Shown one piece after another: positions 54,548-63,352 of a stretch of 64,000 bases of DNA (the first letter of the stretch is position 1; every line of letters begins with the position of its first letter). This DNA is from Maribellus sp. YY47. Its GTDB lineage: Bacteria; Bacteroidota; Bacteroidia; Bacteroidales; Prolixibacteraceae. The position numbers and the translations under genes are program-made. Below the pieces are notes generated by a model. That model searched no databases and was not told the origin of the DNA. It saw only the letters and a program-made list of their open reading frames with translations. The stretch spans positions 159,565 to 223,564 of the forward strand of contig NZ_JALGYW010000007.1 of NCBI RefSeq assembly GCF_023111095.1. The letters run 5' to 3'.

Positions 54548-55792
54548 ATGCAGAAAATGAAACGAACCGGCTTTACAACCACCTCACTGAATGTACCTTA
54601 CCCCAAATCTGATCCTCACAAAGCGCTGCAGATGCCGCTTTACGAAGCAGTAGCCTTTGAATTTGACTCGGCAGAACAAATCGAAGCCAATTTCAAAGGG
54701 GAATATATTGCTCACGTATATTCCCGTACATCGAGCCCAACCGTTGAGTATTTCGAGTTAAAACTAAAAGCGCTAACGGGCAGCAACGGAGTAATTGCCG
54801 TCAGCTCGGGAATGGCTGCTATTTCAAATACCATTCTGGCGCTTACCAAGGCCGGAGATAACATCATCAGCGGAAGCCGTTTGTTTGGGCACACTTATGC
54901 GCTCTTTCACCAGACCCTTCCCGAATTTGGATTGGACTGCCGCTTTTCCACTCTTCGCGATGAGACGGAAATTGAGGCTTTGATCGACAAAAACACCCGT
55001 GCGATCTATTTTGAAACCGTAACCAATCCTCAGTTGGAAATAGCCGACATTGAAATGCTGGCACGAATTGCCCAACGACATCATATTTTGCTGATTGCAG
55101 ACAGCACCGTAACTCCGCCAAATGTTTTTCGTGCTGCAGATTTTGGAATCAACATCGAGGTCATCTCCACTACCAAACACATCTCAGGGGGAGCCACCTC
55201 GTTTGGGGGCGCTATTATTGACCACGGGAATTTTGAGTGGAAACTGAACCCCAACCTGGCGAACTACATCGAAAAATTTGGGAAAAATGCTTTGATTGCA
55301 AAAATCAGAAAAAACATATACCGAAACACCGGCGGAAGTATGTCGCCCCAGACCGCCCGTTTTATGAGCCAGGGGCTCGACATGCTGGAGCTGCGCGTGG
55401 AAAAATGTTACAACAACTGCCTGGCACTGGGTAATTACCTACGCTCAGAACCTAAGGTGAAAGCCGTTGGATACCCCGGTCTTGAAGGCGATCCCGGCTA
55501 CGAAGCGTCGGAAAAATATTTTGGAGGCGTTCCCGGAACCATTCTTTCCTTCGATCTGGAATCGAAAGAGGCCTGTTACCGTTTTATGAATCAGTTAAAA
55601 GTGGTACGACGGGCCACCAATCTGAGCGATAATAAAACACTGATTATTCATCCGCATTCTACGATATATGCCGAGTTTTCGAACGAAGAAAGGGCTGCTG
55701 CCAATATTCGCGATACCATGATGCGTCTTTCTGTAGGAATAGAAAATGTAGAAGATCTGATCGACGACATAAAACAAGCATTGGAGGTATAA
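54548..55792 (+). CDS. Cys/Met-metabolism PLP enzyme (O-acetylhomoserine sulfhydrylase-like)
   Basis: 414 residues. The family features are YSRTSSPTVEYFELKLKALTG, VSSGMAAISNTILAL, IYFETVTNPQLEIADIEML, and the Schiff-base Lys region ISTTKHISGGATSFGGAII. The length and SGMAA/GGATS wording fit O-acetylhomoserine aminocarboxypropyltransferase or methionine γ-lyase rather than cystathionine γ-synthase. It makes or breaks the C-S bond of homocysteine or methionine. An in-frame ATG 9 bases on (MKRTGF) is an equally good start. I saw no recognisable SAM riboswitch upstream. Confidence 0.9.
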   Translation: MQKMKRTGFTTTSLNVPYPKSDPHKALQMPLYEAVAFEFDSAEQIEANFKGEYIAHVYSRTSSPTVEYFELKLKALTGSNGVIAVSSGMAAISNTILALTKAGDNIISGSRLFGHTYALFHQTLPEFGLDCRFSTLRDETEIEALIDKNTRAIYFETVTNPQLEIADIEMLARIAQRHHILLIADSTVTPPNVFRAADFGINIEVISTTKHISGGATSFGGAIIDHGNFEWKLNPNLANYIEKFGKNALIAKIRKNIYRNTGGSMSPQTARFMSQGLDMLELRVEKCYNNCLALGNYLRSEPKVKAVGYPGLEGDPGYEASEKYFGGVPGTILSFDLESKEACYRFMNQLKVVRRATNLSDNKTLIIHPHSTIYAEFSNEERAAANIRDTMMRLSVGIENVEDLIDDIKQALEV

Positions 55793-55900
55793 TTCCGAAA
55801 GGTTGCAAATCTTTTAATACGAGTAAGATTAATCGGAAGTGAATCTTCTCACATGACCAGCCAGAAGGTAATTTAAAAGAAAGATAATCAATAAATAAGC

Positions 55901-56103
55901 TGAGGGTGTCTAAAAGTAAAAACAAAAAGAATGAAACTTACATTAAAAAACTAATGGAACACAGATAACGCAGATTCAACTGATTTGCGCCGATTTTATC
56001 TGTGATTATTTGCAAAATCGGTGTCATCAGTGTTCTGTTTTTATAAACTAACTTTCAATCTGTAAGCCAAAAATATTTTCATTTAGATTTTTAGACACCC
56101 TCA
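55901..56103. mobile_element. 203-bp MITE-like element with 15-bp terminal inverted repeats
   Basis: Exact 15-bp termini TGAGGGTGTCTAAAA and TTTTAGACACCCTCA. No coding capacity. Termini of the GAGGGTGTCTAAAA type are common on Bacteroidota insertion sequences, so this is probably a non-autonomous derivative. Inside, 55957-56035 is a second nested inverted element (GAACAC...GTGTTC), built of ACAGATAACGCAGATT / AAAATCGGTGTCATCA words. No clear target duplication was seen. Confidence 0.75.
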
Positions 56104-56207
56104 TTTCGCAAAACAAACCAGGTTGTTTCTGAAGGGCTCTATCCTATTTCTCAAATAATATCGCGAAGTTGTTTCGGGCTAACGGGAAACAAGAATGCCA
56201 GCCTGCA

Positions 56208-58421
56208 TTAGTAAGCCACCATCACTGTTCCGTTTCGAACACCACCCAGTCCGTCATTTAACAGAAGTACGTAGATGTAGTTTCCGGCCGGTAATCCACC
56301 CGATCTGCCGATCACAAAACGGCTGTCGGTTGTACCCCACCACCAGGCATCGTTCCATCCCCAAATGTCGTAGTTACCATAGTGTTCTTTTTCCCACAAT
56401 TTTTGTCCATTGCGGTTAAAGATCATCATCTTCGCATTCGGATATCTTGGATAGATACACAAGATCTGGAAGAAGTCGTGAATGCCATCATCGTTCGGAG
56501 AGAAACCTTCCGGAATAAAGAGATCACAATTCATTTCGGTATCGAGGTACTCCGGATGTCCGTCGAGGTCGAGGTCGTCGTTACTGTAGTCGCCGTCGCC
56601 ATTTATATCCTCATTTTCGGTCAGGTACTCATCGTCTTCATCGTTGGTATCGCGCCAGTCGCGCCATCCGTCGCCGTCAAAATCCTGCAGCGGTGCGTTG
56701 TGTGCAATCTCATTGTCAATATCGTTGCCCCAGGTATCCACCCACATGTCGTAGGCATCGTCCAAGCCGTCGCCATCCGAGTCAATAAACAGGCGGGTAA
56801 CATCCGGGATACCATCGGCATTGGCGTCGTGTCCCTCGATAAAGTCGAGCACGTGGTCGTTGTCGGAGTCAATATCGATGTAGTCGGGCTGGCCGTCCTG
56901 ATCGTGGTCGTTCAGCGCCAGGTCGAACGGATAACCGCCGTAATTCGGATCGTAACGATCGTCCCAGCCGTCGTTGTTTTCATCCCGCCATCCATCGGGC
57001 GAGATATAATCGTGTTCTCCCTGACCTTCGATATTGTCCACAATACCATCGTTGTCAGAATCAATATCCAGGTAATCCGGAATACCATCGTGATCCGAAT
57101 CAATGGAAAGTTCAGGGAAATCAGGATTAAATCCTTCATTCACGTCGCGGATACCATCGTTGTCGTCGTCGATATCGTCCACATCGGCCACTCCGTCGCA
57201 ATCGGCATCGGCCACGCGCGTAATGTATACCCAGGCAGCATCCCGTATTCCGGGAGCCCCCTCGTACCATATTTCGTACTCGAAGCTGTCGATACCTTCC
57301 TCGAAATCGAAGAATGGCTCGTATTCGAAATGCCCGTCGTCATACAGTGTAAGTATTCCATTTACCGGAGGTGTAAGCGTAACCGGGTTCACCACAATAT
57401 TATCAACTTCCGGGTCCATGTCATTTAAGGCAACATTTCCGGTCAGGTTACCGCACGGCAAGTCGTAATAATCGTCAAAAGCAGCAGGCCCCAAACCGTA
57501 AGAACGAACCGTTACATACACCATGGCAGGCCGGCATTTGGGTTCACAAGGAATACCGTCGTCGCAAACCGCATATTGGAACGAATCGATGCCCACGAAT
57601 CCCGGATCCGGAGTATACAAAACAATTCCGGTCTGGAGATCAGTTGTAACAGCTCCGTTTCTTGGATTATGCTGAATCGTCAACGAGAAGGTATCCACAT
57701 CGGTTTTGAGCCCCACATCGCTATCGTTGTCGATGACCGGAATGTAAACCGGCACATCCACATAAGTTACGGCAGTATCATTTACAACATTAGGCGGAAG
57801 ATTTTCATAGAGGCGGAAGGTAACCGAATCAACGGCGGGCGTACAGGTTCCGTTGTCGGCCAGGCCTTCGGCGGTAAGCACCAGTGTTACCTGGCCCGCT
57901 GCAATGTCGCCGGGTCCGGGATAATAAGTGGGATGGAGATTGTATTCACCGGTAAATGTTCCGTCGCCGTTGGGGGCCGTCCAGTACAGTACGCTGTAGT
58001 TCCAGGCGGTGTCGCCGAAAAGGGTAATTTCATTCAGGTCGCAAAGGTCCCTGTCTTCTCCGGCATAGGATTCGGGCAAGGGGAATACCTTTACCGTTCC
58101 CTGTTCGAGGGTATCGCAACCATGTTCGGATGTTACGTACACCACAATATCGAACGCGCCCTCGGTATCCCAAAGGTGTGCGATCTCGTTTCCCCAGGTA
58201 GTATCCAAACCGTTTACCTCCTTAAAGTCAACTCCGGGGATATTACTGGTGTCGGAGATTTGGCGGTCAATCAGCTCCCAATAGTAAGAATAACCGGCCT
58301 CGCCATCGCGGCGATAGGTGCGATCGGCTCCCACGCATACCGAGTCGATGACATAGGTTTCCTGGGCGAGCAGATTTGCCGCCATCAGCAGGAAGAATAC
58401 TATGTACATCAACTTTTTCAT
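56208..58421 (-). CDS. T9SS type B sorted secreted protein with Asp-rich Ca2+ repeats
   Basis: 737 residues. A signal peptide (MKKLMYIVFFLLMAANLLAQ) leads to PKD/Ig-like modules (~20-310) and a cadherin-like Ig block (GNVALNDMDPEVDN). A long run of thrombospondin-type-3-like DxDxDG repeats follows (~400-630, such as DADCDGVADVDDIDDDNDG). The end is a gliding-motility-associated (type B) C-terminal domain, FIPEGFSPNDDGIHDFFQI to GTVMVAY. It should be exported by the type IX system to the surface and bind calcium. Two other secreted-protein genes lie upstream in the same direction. Confidence 0.92.
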   Translation of the reverse strand: MKKLMYIVFFLLMAANLLAQETYVIDSVCVGADRTYRRDGEAGYSYYWELIDRQISDTSNIPGVDFKEVNGLDTTWGNEIAHLWDTEGAFDIVVYVTSEHGCDTLEQGTVKVFPLPESYAGEDRDLCDLNEITLFGDTAWNYSVLYWTAPNGDGTFTGEYNLHPTYYPGPGDIAAGQVTLVLTAEGLADNGTCTPAVDSVTFRLYENLPPNVVNDTAVTYVDVPVYIPVIDNDSDVGLKTDVDTFSLTIQHNPRNGAVTTDLQTGIVLYTPDPGFVGIDSFQYAVCDDGIPCEPKCRPAMVYVTVRSYGLGPAAFDDYYDLPCGNLTGNVALNDMDPEVDNIVVNPVTLTPPVNGILTLYDDGHFEYEPFFDFEEGIDSFEYEIWYEGAPGIRDAAWVYITRVADADCDGVADVDDIDDDNDGIRDVNEGFNPDFPELSIDSDHDGIPDYLDIDSDNDGIVDNIEGQGEHDYISPDGWRDENNDGWDDRYDPNYGGYPFDLALNDHDQDGQPDYIDIDSDNDHVLDFIEGHDANADGIPDVTRLFIDSDGDGLDDAYDMWVDTWGNDIDNEIAHNAPLQDFDGDGWRDWRDTNDEDDEYLTENEDINGDGDYSNDDLDLDGHPEYLDTEMNCDLFIPEGFSPNDDGIHDFFQILCIYPRYPNAKMMIFNRNGQKLWEKEHYGNYDIWGWNDAWWWGTTDSRFVIGRSGGLPAGNYIYVLLLNDGLGGVRNGTVMVAY

Positions 58422-58432
58422 TTCTTATTGAG

Positions 58433-58747
58433 CTGCGGGCCCCGAACTATGAGTCGCGAGCCAAGAGCTTTGAATCATTATTTTTTATTTTTCAACTTCT
58501 GTAGTTCTCTGTGGTTTTACTTCTTTTTACCACAGAGGACCACTGAGTTTTTCACAGAGGATCACAGAGTTGTTTTACTTTTCATAAATCAGTATTCGTT
58601 TATTACTCTTCAATCCGCGGCTACCCCTAACCCCCTGTGCTTTTCTCTGTGTTCTCTGTGGTTTTTCTTCTTTTTACCACAGAGGACCACTGAGTTTTTC
58701 ACAGAGGATCACAGAGTTGTTTTATTTTTCATAAACCGGTATTCGCT
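58433..58747. repeat. Heptamer-type block and duplicated CTCTGTGG repeat
   Basis: 58,433-58,478 is a degenerate 7-base-period repeat around GAGCY (TGAGCTG, CGAGCCA, AGAGCTT). After it, two near-identical ~97-bp copies (58,504-58,600 and 58,651-58,747) contain TTCTCTGTGGTTTT...CCACAGAGGACCACTGAG...CACAGAGGATCACAGAG. Each copy is itself an imperfect inverted repeat (CTCTGTGG / CCACAGAG). The rest of the gap to 58,851 shows no gene. Confidence 0.8.
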
Positions 58748-58851
58748 TCCGGGCTGATACCTTCGCCCACTGTAGCTTTTCTTCGCCTGTGCCTCAGCCT
58801 TTGCCTTCCTCATTTTTTCAGTTCTAATTTACAATATAACTTTTCCATACG

Positions 58852-59580
58852 CTAATCATTCTCTTTTAGGTAGATCGGTTGTTTTGTTGGTTTCGGATAA
58901 ATCAGGATACCGGTACCGGGTCGTTCTTCCGGAGCCACTTCTTCGTAACTGTATACTTTACAATTGTCAGTAACCTTCATTACCCAAAATTTGGTTTCGC
59001 CCACCGGAAGCAACCGCGTAATCGGGATGATAATCTCCGGATCTGCTTCGGTTCCTACCAGGTTGATCACACTGGGCGTTAATTCATCGCCTATCACATA
59101 CTGAATTTCATAAGGGCCTACACCGGTAAAGCGAATATACACATTGGTTGCCTCACCAATACAAACCGAATCGGCATAGATCTTCATATCGAGCGTAGAT
59201 TCGATGACCTCCATTACATACATCTCGATGTTATCGGTACAGCTTATCTCATCCCACACATGAATGCGTACATAATATTTCCCGGGTTCCAGTCCGGTGA
59301 CCTTTACCGATCTTCCCACTCCGCTGGCATACATGCCATCGACAAAATATAATGCCGGATCGAGTGTTCCTGCCGGATCGAGTACATCTTTTGGTTGACT
59401 GGATGCGGTATAAATACCCCAGACAAAATTCAGATCATTAATACCCGGACGACTGTCGACGCTAAATGTCATGGTCTCACATTCCTCCACAACGATCTGG
59501 GCCGAAGCCTGAGCCACGGTCAGCAGTACCAGGAGAAATCCCGGAATCCATCGGATGATATGTGCGATTCTTTTCGTCAT
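58852..59580 (-). CDS. Secreted PKD-like protein of the surface cluster
   Basis: 242 residues. The signal peptide (IPGFLLVLLTVAQASAQ) is followed by β-rich modules: NFVWGIYTASSQPKDVLDPAG, VTGLEPGKYYVRIHVWDE, then SCTDNIEMYVMEVIES. The CTDNIE-Y segment and the following LDM-I-AD stretch match the protein at 60732 (GCTDNIEVY...FTLDIAAI), so the two share a module. No enzymatic motif. It probably forms or accompanies a surface structure with its neighbours. No type B domain is present at its own C-terminus. Confidence 0.75.
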   Translation of the reverse strand: MTKRIAHIIRWIPGFLLVLLTVAQASAQIVVEECETMTFSVDSRPGINDLNFVWGIYTASSQPKDVLDPAGTLDPALYFVDGMYASGVGRSVKVTGLEPGKYYVRIHVWDEISCTDNIEMYVMEVIESTLDMKIYADSVCIGEATNVYIRFTGVGPYEIQYVIGDELTPSVINLVGTEADPEIIIPITRLLPVGETKFWVMKVTDNCKVYSYEEVAPEERPGTGILIYPKPTKQPIYLKEND

Positions 59581-60731
59581 GAGCTACGAGCCGTAAGCTG
59601 TTAGCTTGTTTCCTTTATATTTTGTATTTGTCTTTTCATTTAATGTCACTGGTCATTGGGCATTGGGCCGATACTGAAACATCCTTCGACTCCGCTCAGG
59701 ATGACCTGCCGGATACATGAACCACAACAGGCACACACGACACAAAGCCGAATCGCTGCTCAGGCCCTAAAATATGCTTCAACTCTTTGCGTCCTCTGTA
59801 ACTTCTCTGTGTTCTCCGTGGTTTTCGTCGGATGACGATCATTTTTTACCACAAAGCGCACAGAGAAGCACAAAGATAATATTAGCTGCGAGCTACGAGC
59901 CACGAGCCACGAGCTGTTAATTACTATTAGCTGCAAGCTGCGAGCTGCGAGTTGCGAACTGCGAGCCGTCTCCCGTTTGCTTTCGCATTCCGGACAGAGG
60001 GAAGGCCCAATACATTCTACAGGTCCGATGTCCAAATAAAGCAGCGGCCCTCCCCTGAATGTCAGGCATCGAGCGTAGTGCATGGCGTATAGTGCGCTTT
60101 GCCCTTTGCCCTTTGCCCTTTGCTTCAGGTACGGTGTACCCCTTGCCAGGGGAGGCGCATTGCTTGTTTTTATGTAGTTACTTTTGTTCACATTTTTACA
60201 TGTTGTTAAGTGTAAATAAGCTGCAAGCCTCAGTAGATTCATCCATTGCCAAACTGTTAAATTGTCAAATTGTTCGACTCCATCAAAGGCTGTTCACTTT
60301 CTTTGTGTTCTCCGTGACTTCTCCGTGAGCGCTGTGGTTTCTTTTTTTTAACACAGAGGACACAGAGATCTTCACAAAGAGCCCCAAAGATCTGTTTCGT
60401 AATTCCTCCGGCACACGGCCGTTGGATTTTTCCGGAGCAGCAAGTCATTGGTCACTGGTCATCAGACATTAGTCATTAGACTTCAATTACCTCGACTTAT
60501 TTTCTTCTTTCCTCTTTTCATAACCTTGTTAGCAGCAAGCCCCGAGTTATTAGCTACAAGTAAAAACTACTTTGAACTTTTAACCCTGAACTTTCAACTC
60601 CATCTGCCCAGGGCGGGGAGCAAAGGGCATGGCGCCCCTGCTCGTTGCCGCTGAACTACTTGTCAGTCTCCCGACTGATATCTTGTCCGTCTCCCGACGG
60701 TTAGGTTATGAAAAAGCAAAGTTTGTTCATG
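59581..60731. repeat. Gene-free region of degenerate heptamers and CTCTGTG repeats
   Basis: 1,151 bases without a supported gene. Heptamer blocks of the form CGAGCTA/CGAGCCA/GCGAGCT lie at ~59,580-59,605, 59,886-59,970 and 60,530-60,565. CTCTGTG/CACAGAG repeats lie at ~59,788-59,876 and ~60,297-60,378. AAAYTG words lie at ~60,247-60,275. Short C+G hairpins appear near 60,652-60,700 (paired GTCTCCCGACTG/CCGTCTCCCGACGG words). The 160-codon minus-strand frame over 59760-60242 reads only through these repeats. Confidence 0.7.
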
Positions 60732-62153
60732 TTATGGATTTAAACCATTATTAGGATCATTTGGTGTACCACTGGTATTGTCTCCACTGTTAAGTTCGAA
60801 ATACTGAAGTCCTTGCGTTGCATGGGTCGTAGATGTTTCTATCTGCGGTCTTGGTGTCAAAATATAATTCACCCAATCGTTTTCAAACTGATCTGCATTA
60901 CAAATACCATCAGGAGTAGTATCTGAATCTGGTCCTAAATCTGCTAAAGTGCCGTTTGCATATGTATCTGCAGCAACCGTTGCATTTGCATCATACATTA
61001 CACCATCAACAGCCAGCTTAAAAGTACGATCATTAGGTTCTGCATTTTCATTAAGCGTGCCGTGATCAATTCGAACTCTAACAACGATACATTCACCTGT
61101 TCCATCATCCGCACCAATAACTACTGGAGTTGCCGTATCATCATTATCAGGGTGTTCTACGGGAACATCTGTTCCACTAACGCCCCCAAGAGTTGTCAAC
61201 GCCCCGGAATTAGCAGTACCAACAGTGGTCCATGTTCCAGTTGCCGCTCCAGTAGTTGCATCACTTAAGACGGCTTGATCAGGATATGCCCATGATACCG
61301 TAATTCCATCAGGACCAACGCCACCAGAATATTCTGTTTGAAATGAAGGTAACCAAGAATGAGTGAAATTAGTTGCAGTTACGGTGAAAAATAAGTAGTT
61401 CTCACCATAATCAACTGTTAATGTTCCATCAGTAGCATCAGCACCGGGGACATAAGTTGCAGATTCAATAGGGGAAACACATTCTTCTGCTGTACTTGTT
61501 TGCATTGCTCCAATGATAGCACCGGCATCATTAATTGCAGCAATATCGAGAGTAAACTTGAATTGTGGCATAATGCGATATACCTCAATATTATCAGTAC
61601 ACCCAGTTCCATCAACTGCATAAGCTACCAAAAGAACAACGTTAGAAGCTCCGTCAAAAGATTTCCAGGTAATATCAATCGAGTTTGCGGTTTGAGTTGG
61701 AGTATTGTAAACTCCACCAGTAGCAATATTACTTAGTATGAAGTCACCCGTTCCATCACCTATATCAATTATTCCATTAAGATTATCGATATCATTGATT
61801 GGATCAATAATGCCGGCAGGAGCTGTAAGATCATTGTAATTTATTACAAACCAATGAATTCTATCTTGTGTTGGATTACCCCCTGCATCCAGCGCTGCAT
61901 CTGAAGTTGTAACAGTATAAGTATATGTTTCTCCAGCTAAAGGGTGCAAGTGATCTGTAACTACAGTTGTTAAACACGGCAATACTTCTTGTACTGCACA
62001 TGATACATTTGCCGGATCATTATCCGTTACAGTCAAAAAACTTACATAAGGATTTGGTGTTCCTTCTGCTATTATTGGAGTTTGCCCAAAGGCACTGTTC
62101 CCGGCAAAAATAGCCGTGACAAAAAACGTTAGAAATAAAATTTGCTTTTTCAT
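60732..62153 (-). CDS. Secreted β-rich protein of the surface cluster
   Basis: 473 residues. Signal peptide MKKQILFLTFFVTAIFAGNS ending FGQ. The mature part is rich in Thr, Asp, Gly and Ala with no catalytic motif. It contains IHWFVINYNDLTAPAG, SIDITWKSFDGASNVVLLVAY, GCTDNIEVYRIMPQFKF, and a Thr/Gly-rich middle (TTGAATGTWTTVGTANSGAL). The CTDNIEVY block is shared with the protein at 58852. It is first of the three cluster genes in transcription order. Composition suggests a structural surface or extracellular filament component. The end (NDPNNGLNP) lacks a sorting domain. Confidence 0.75.
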   Translation of the reverse strand: MKKQILFLTFFVTAIFAGNSAFGQTPIIAEGTPNPYVSFLTVTDNDPANVSCAVQEVLPCLTTVVTDHLHPLAGETYTYTVTTSDAALDAGGNPTQDRIHWFVINYNDLTAPAGIIDPINDIDNLNGIIDIGDGTGDFILSNIATGGVYNTPTQTANSIDITWKSFDGASNVVLLVAYAVDGTGCTDNIEVYRIMPQFKFTLDIAAINDAGAIIGAMQTSTAEECVSPIESATYVPGADATDGTLTVDYGENYLFFTVTATNFTHSWLPSFQTEYSGGVGPDGITVSWAYPDQAVLSDATTGAATGTWTTVGTANSGALTTLGGVSGTDVPVEHPDNDDTATPVVIGADDGTGECIVVRVRIDHGTLNENAEPNDRTFKLAVDGVMYDANATVAADTYANGTLADLGPDSDTTPDGICNADQFENDWVNYILTPRPQIETSTTHATQGLQYFELNSGDNTSGTPNDPNNGLNP

Positions 62154-62369
62154 AATTTAAAATTTTTGTGGCCTAACCCCCTTCCCTTCGGGCATTCCCC
62201 CAAATGGGGAAATCTCCGTGGTTACAGGAAACCTAAGCCGGTTAAATAATTAAGTATTTGTTTTAAATTCTGTTGTAATTAAGAGCTTCTCGCCACCCCT
62301 CCCAATAAGGGGAGTAAAGACAGCCCGGTTTATTTTTTTGTTATTTGTTTTACGTATCGGCCTCCAGGC

Positions 62370-62511
62370 ACTAAGCATAGCGCTAAGGGCATGGGGCAAA
62401 GAGCTAAGAGCCAAGAGCAAAGAGCTAAGGGCCGAGAGCATAGAGCTAAGAGCAAAAAGCCAAGAGCATGGAGCTAAGAGCTCGGAGCAAAGGGCAAAGT
62501 GCACGGAGCCG
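62370..62511. repeat. Degenerate AGAGCNA heptamer array
   Basis: About 20 consecutive 7-base words such as AGAGCTA, AGAGCCA, AGAGCAA, AGGGCCG, AGAGCAT, GGAGCAA. The period is 7 throughout, so it stays open in some frames and creates false ORFs (ELRAKSKELRAES-like). It lies in the gap upstream of the secreted-protein gene at 60732. Confidence 0.8.
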
Positions 62512-62534
62512 GGTGCTGTTGGCAAAGGAAGATT

Positions 62535-62601
62535 ACTCTCCCTCATTCCCTCTCTATGCATAGAGAGGGACGATTGGAACGCAGTTTCAATCAGGGTGAG
62601 T
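62535..62601. repeat. Palindromic repeat unit R1
   Basis: Bounded by ACTCTCCCT and AGGGTGAGT (near-inverted ends). It holds a 22-bp palindrome with arms CCCTCTCT and centre ATGCAT, then a second pairing word GATTG...CAATC. It is followed by the ~58-bp linker conserved in the array. Confidence 0.8.
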
Positions 62602-62660
62602 GGTTTTAAATGCAACTTCTTGCGCTTTTTATCAGCATTTCGTTGCCTTCTGTTAGAACC

Positions 62661-62718
62661 ACTCTCCCTCTCTTCGCGAAGAGAGGGACGATCCGTCAGC
62701 TGACGGATCAGGGTGAGT
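62661..62718. repeat. Palindromic repeat unit R2
   Basis: A 58-bp unit. Its first 22-bp palindrome has arms CCCTCTC and centre TTCGCGAA, and its second hairpin is the perfect palindrome TCCGTCAGCTGACGGA. It ends AGGGTGAGT. It begins 126 bases after R1. Confidence 0.85.
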
Positions 62719-63023
62719 TTCATTTCGGGTGTCTCACCTTCCTTAAGTTTTGACTCATTCCTATTACAGATGTCTGTTAATTCACTAAATCTTGAAATAA
62801 CAGCATCTTTTTGCTGCTCTTTTTTCGGGTCAGTCAGGTTCATTTTGCAAAAACTTTTTCCATAGGCATTGAGGTATTGCGGACTAAGACCCCCTCCGGC
62901 TCCCCCCAGGGGGGAGAGTCTATTTGGTACTGAGTACTCACTACCCGTTACCAATAGGTGATGTAATCCGTTGTTCGACATTTGTTTTATTTTATCTCTT
63001 TTTATTAGTAGGTCTTTTTTTAC
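62719..63023. other. Gap between repeat units with a possible gene remnant
   Basis: 305 bases. On the minus strand 62,720-62,850 encodes a protein-like stretch (NLTDPKKEQQKDAVISRF, then NRNESKLKEG) that opens and closes in repeat DNA. This may be a decayed gene. A C-rich hairpin (CTCCCCCC / GGGGGGAG-like) lies near 62,897-62,917. Confidence 0.35.
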
Positions 63024-63090
63024 TCTCCCTCTTCTCCCTCTCTTCGCGAAGAGAGGGACGATACGTCTGCTGAAGGATCAGGGTGAGTAG
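63024..63090. repeat. Palindromic repeat unit R3
   Basis: A 67-bp unit with a TTCGCGAA-centred palindrome and ends ACTCTCCCT / AGGGTGAGT. The second hairpin is decayed (ACGTCTGCTGAAGGAT). It is followed by the conserved linker AGTTTTAAAATTCAACTTCT. Confidence 0.85.
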
Positions 63091-63150
63091 TTTTAAAATT
63101 CAACTTCTTGCGCCTTTTATCATCATTTCATTGCCTTCTTTTAGAACCAC

Positions 63151-63217
63151 TCTCCCTCTTCTCCCTCTCTTCGCGAAGAGAGGGACGATACGTCTGCTGA
63201 CGGATCAGGGTGAGTAG
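63151..63217. repeat. Palindromic repeat unit R4
   Basis: A 67-bp unit, TTCGCGAA centre, nearly identical to R3 and 127 bases from it, again followed by the conserved linker ending TTTTAGAACC. Confidence 0.85.
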
Positions 63218-63275
63218 TTTTAATTCAACTTCTTGCGCCTTTTATCATCATTTCATTGCCTCCTTTTAGAACCAC

Positions 63276-63352
63276 TCTCCCTCATTCCCTCTCTATGCAT
63301 AGAGAGGGACGATTGTGTCCGTCAGCTGACGGATCACGATCAGGGTGAGTTT
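63276..63352. repeat. Palindromic repeat unit R5, forming the end of the DUF559 gene
   Basis: ATGCAT-centred palindrome, then the full second hairpin TCCGTCAGCTGACGGA and CACGATCAGGGTGAGT. Its terminal ATCAGGGTGAG supplies, on the minus strand, the last codons (Ser, Pro) and TGA stop of the DUF559 gene. Confidence 0.85.

Noticed and set aside
56382..57428. 348-codon plus-strand open frame
   Set aside because: Antisense to the Asp-rich repeats of the T9SS protein; its Val/Ile-rich translation is the mirror of GAY codons, not a real protein.
57576..58757. 393-codon plus-strand open frame
   Set aside because: Antisense to the N-terminal half of the same gene and running into the CTCTGTGG repeats; no family-like features.
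59760..60242. 160-codon minus-strand open frame
   Set aside because: Covers CTCTGTG and GAGC repeats; the translation (ARSSQLAARSLQL) is repeat-derived.
62338..62703. 121-codon plus-strand frame with ELRAKSKELRAES pattern
   Set aside because: Direct translation of a heptamer repeat; period 7 produces a false helical coding look.
62250..62981. 243-codon minus-strand open frame
   Set aside because: Mostly repeat DNA (R1, R2 and the AGAGCNA heptamers) read as protein. A short central part may be a gene remnant, noted separately.
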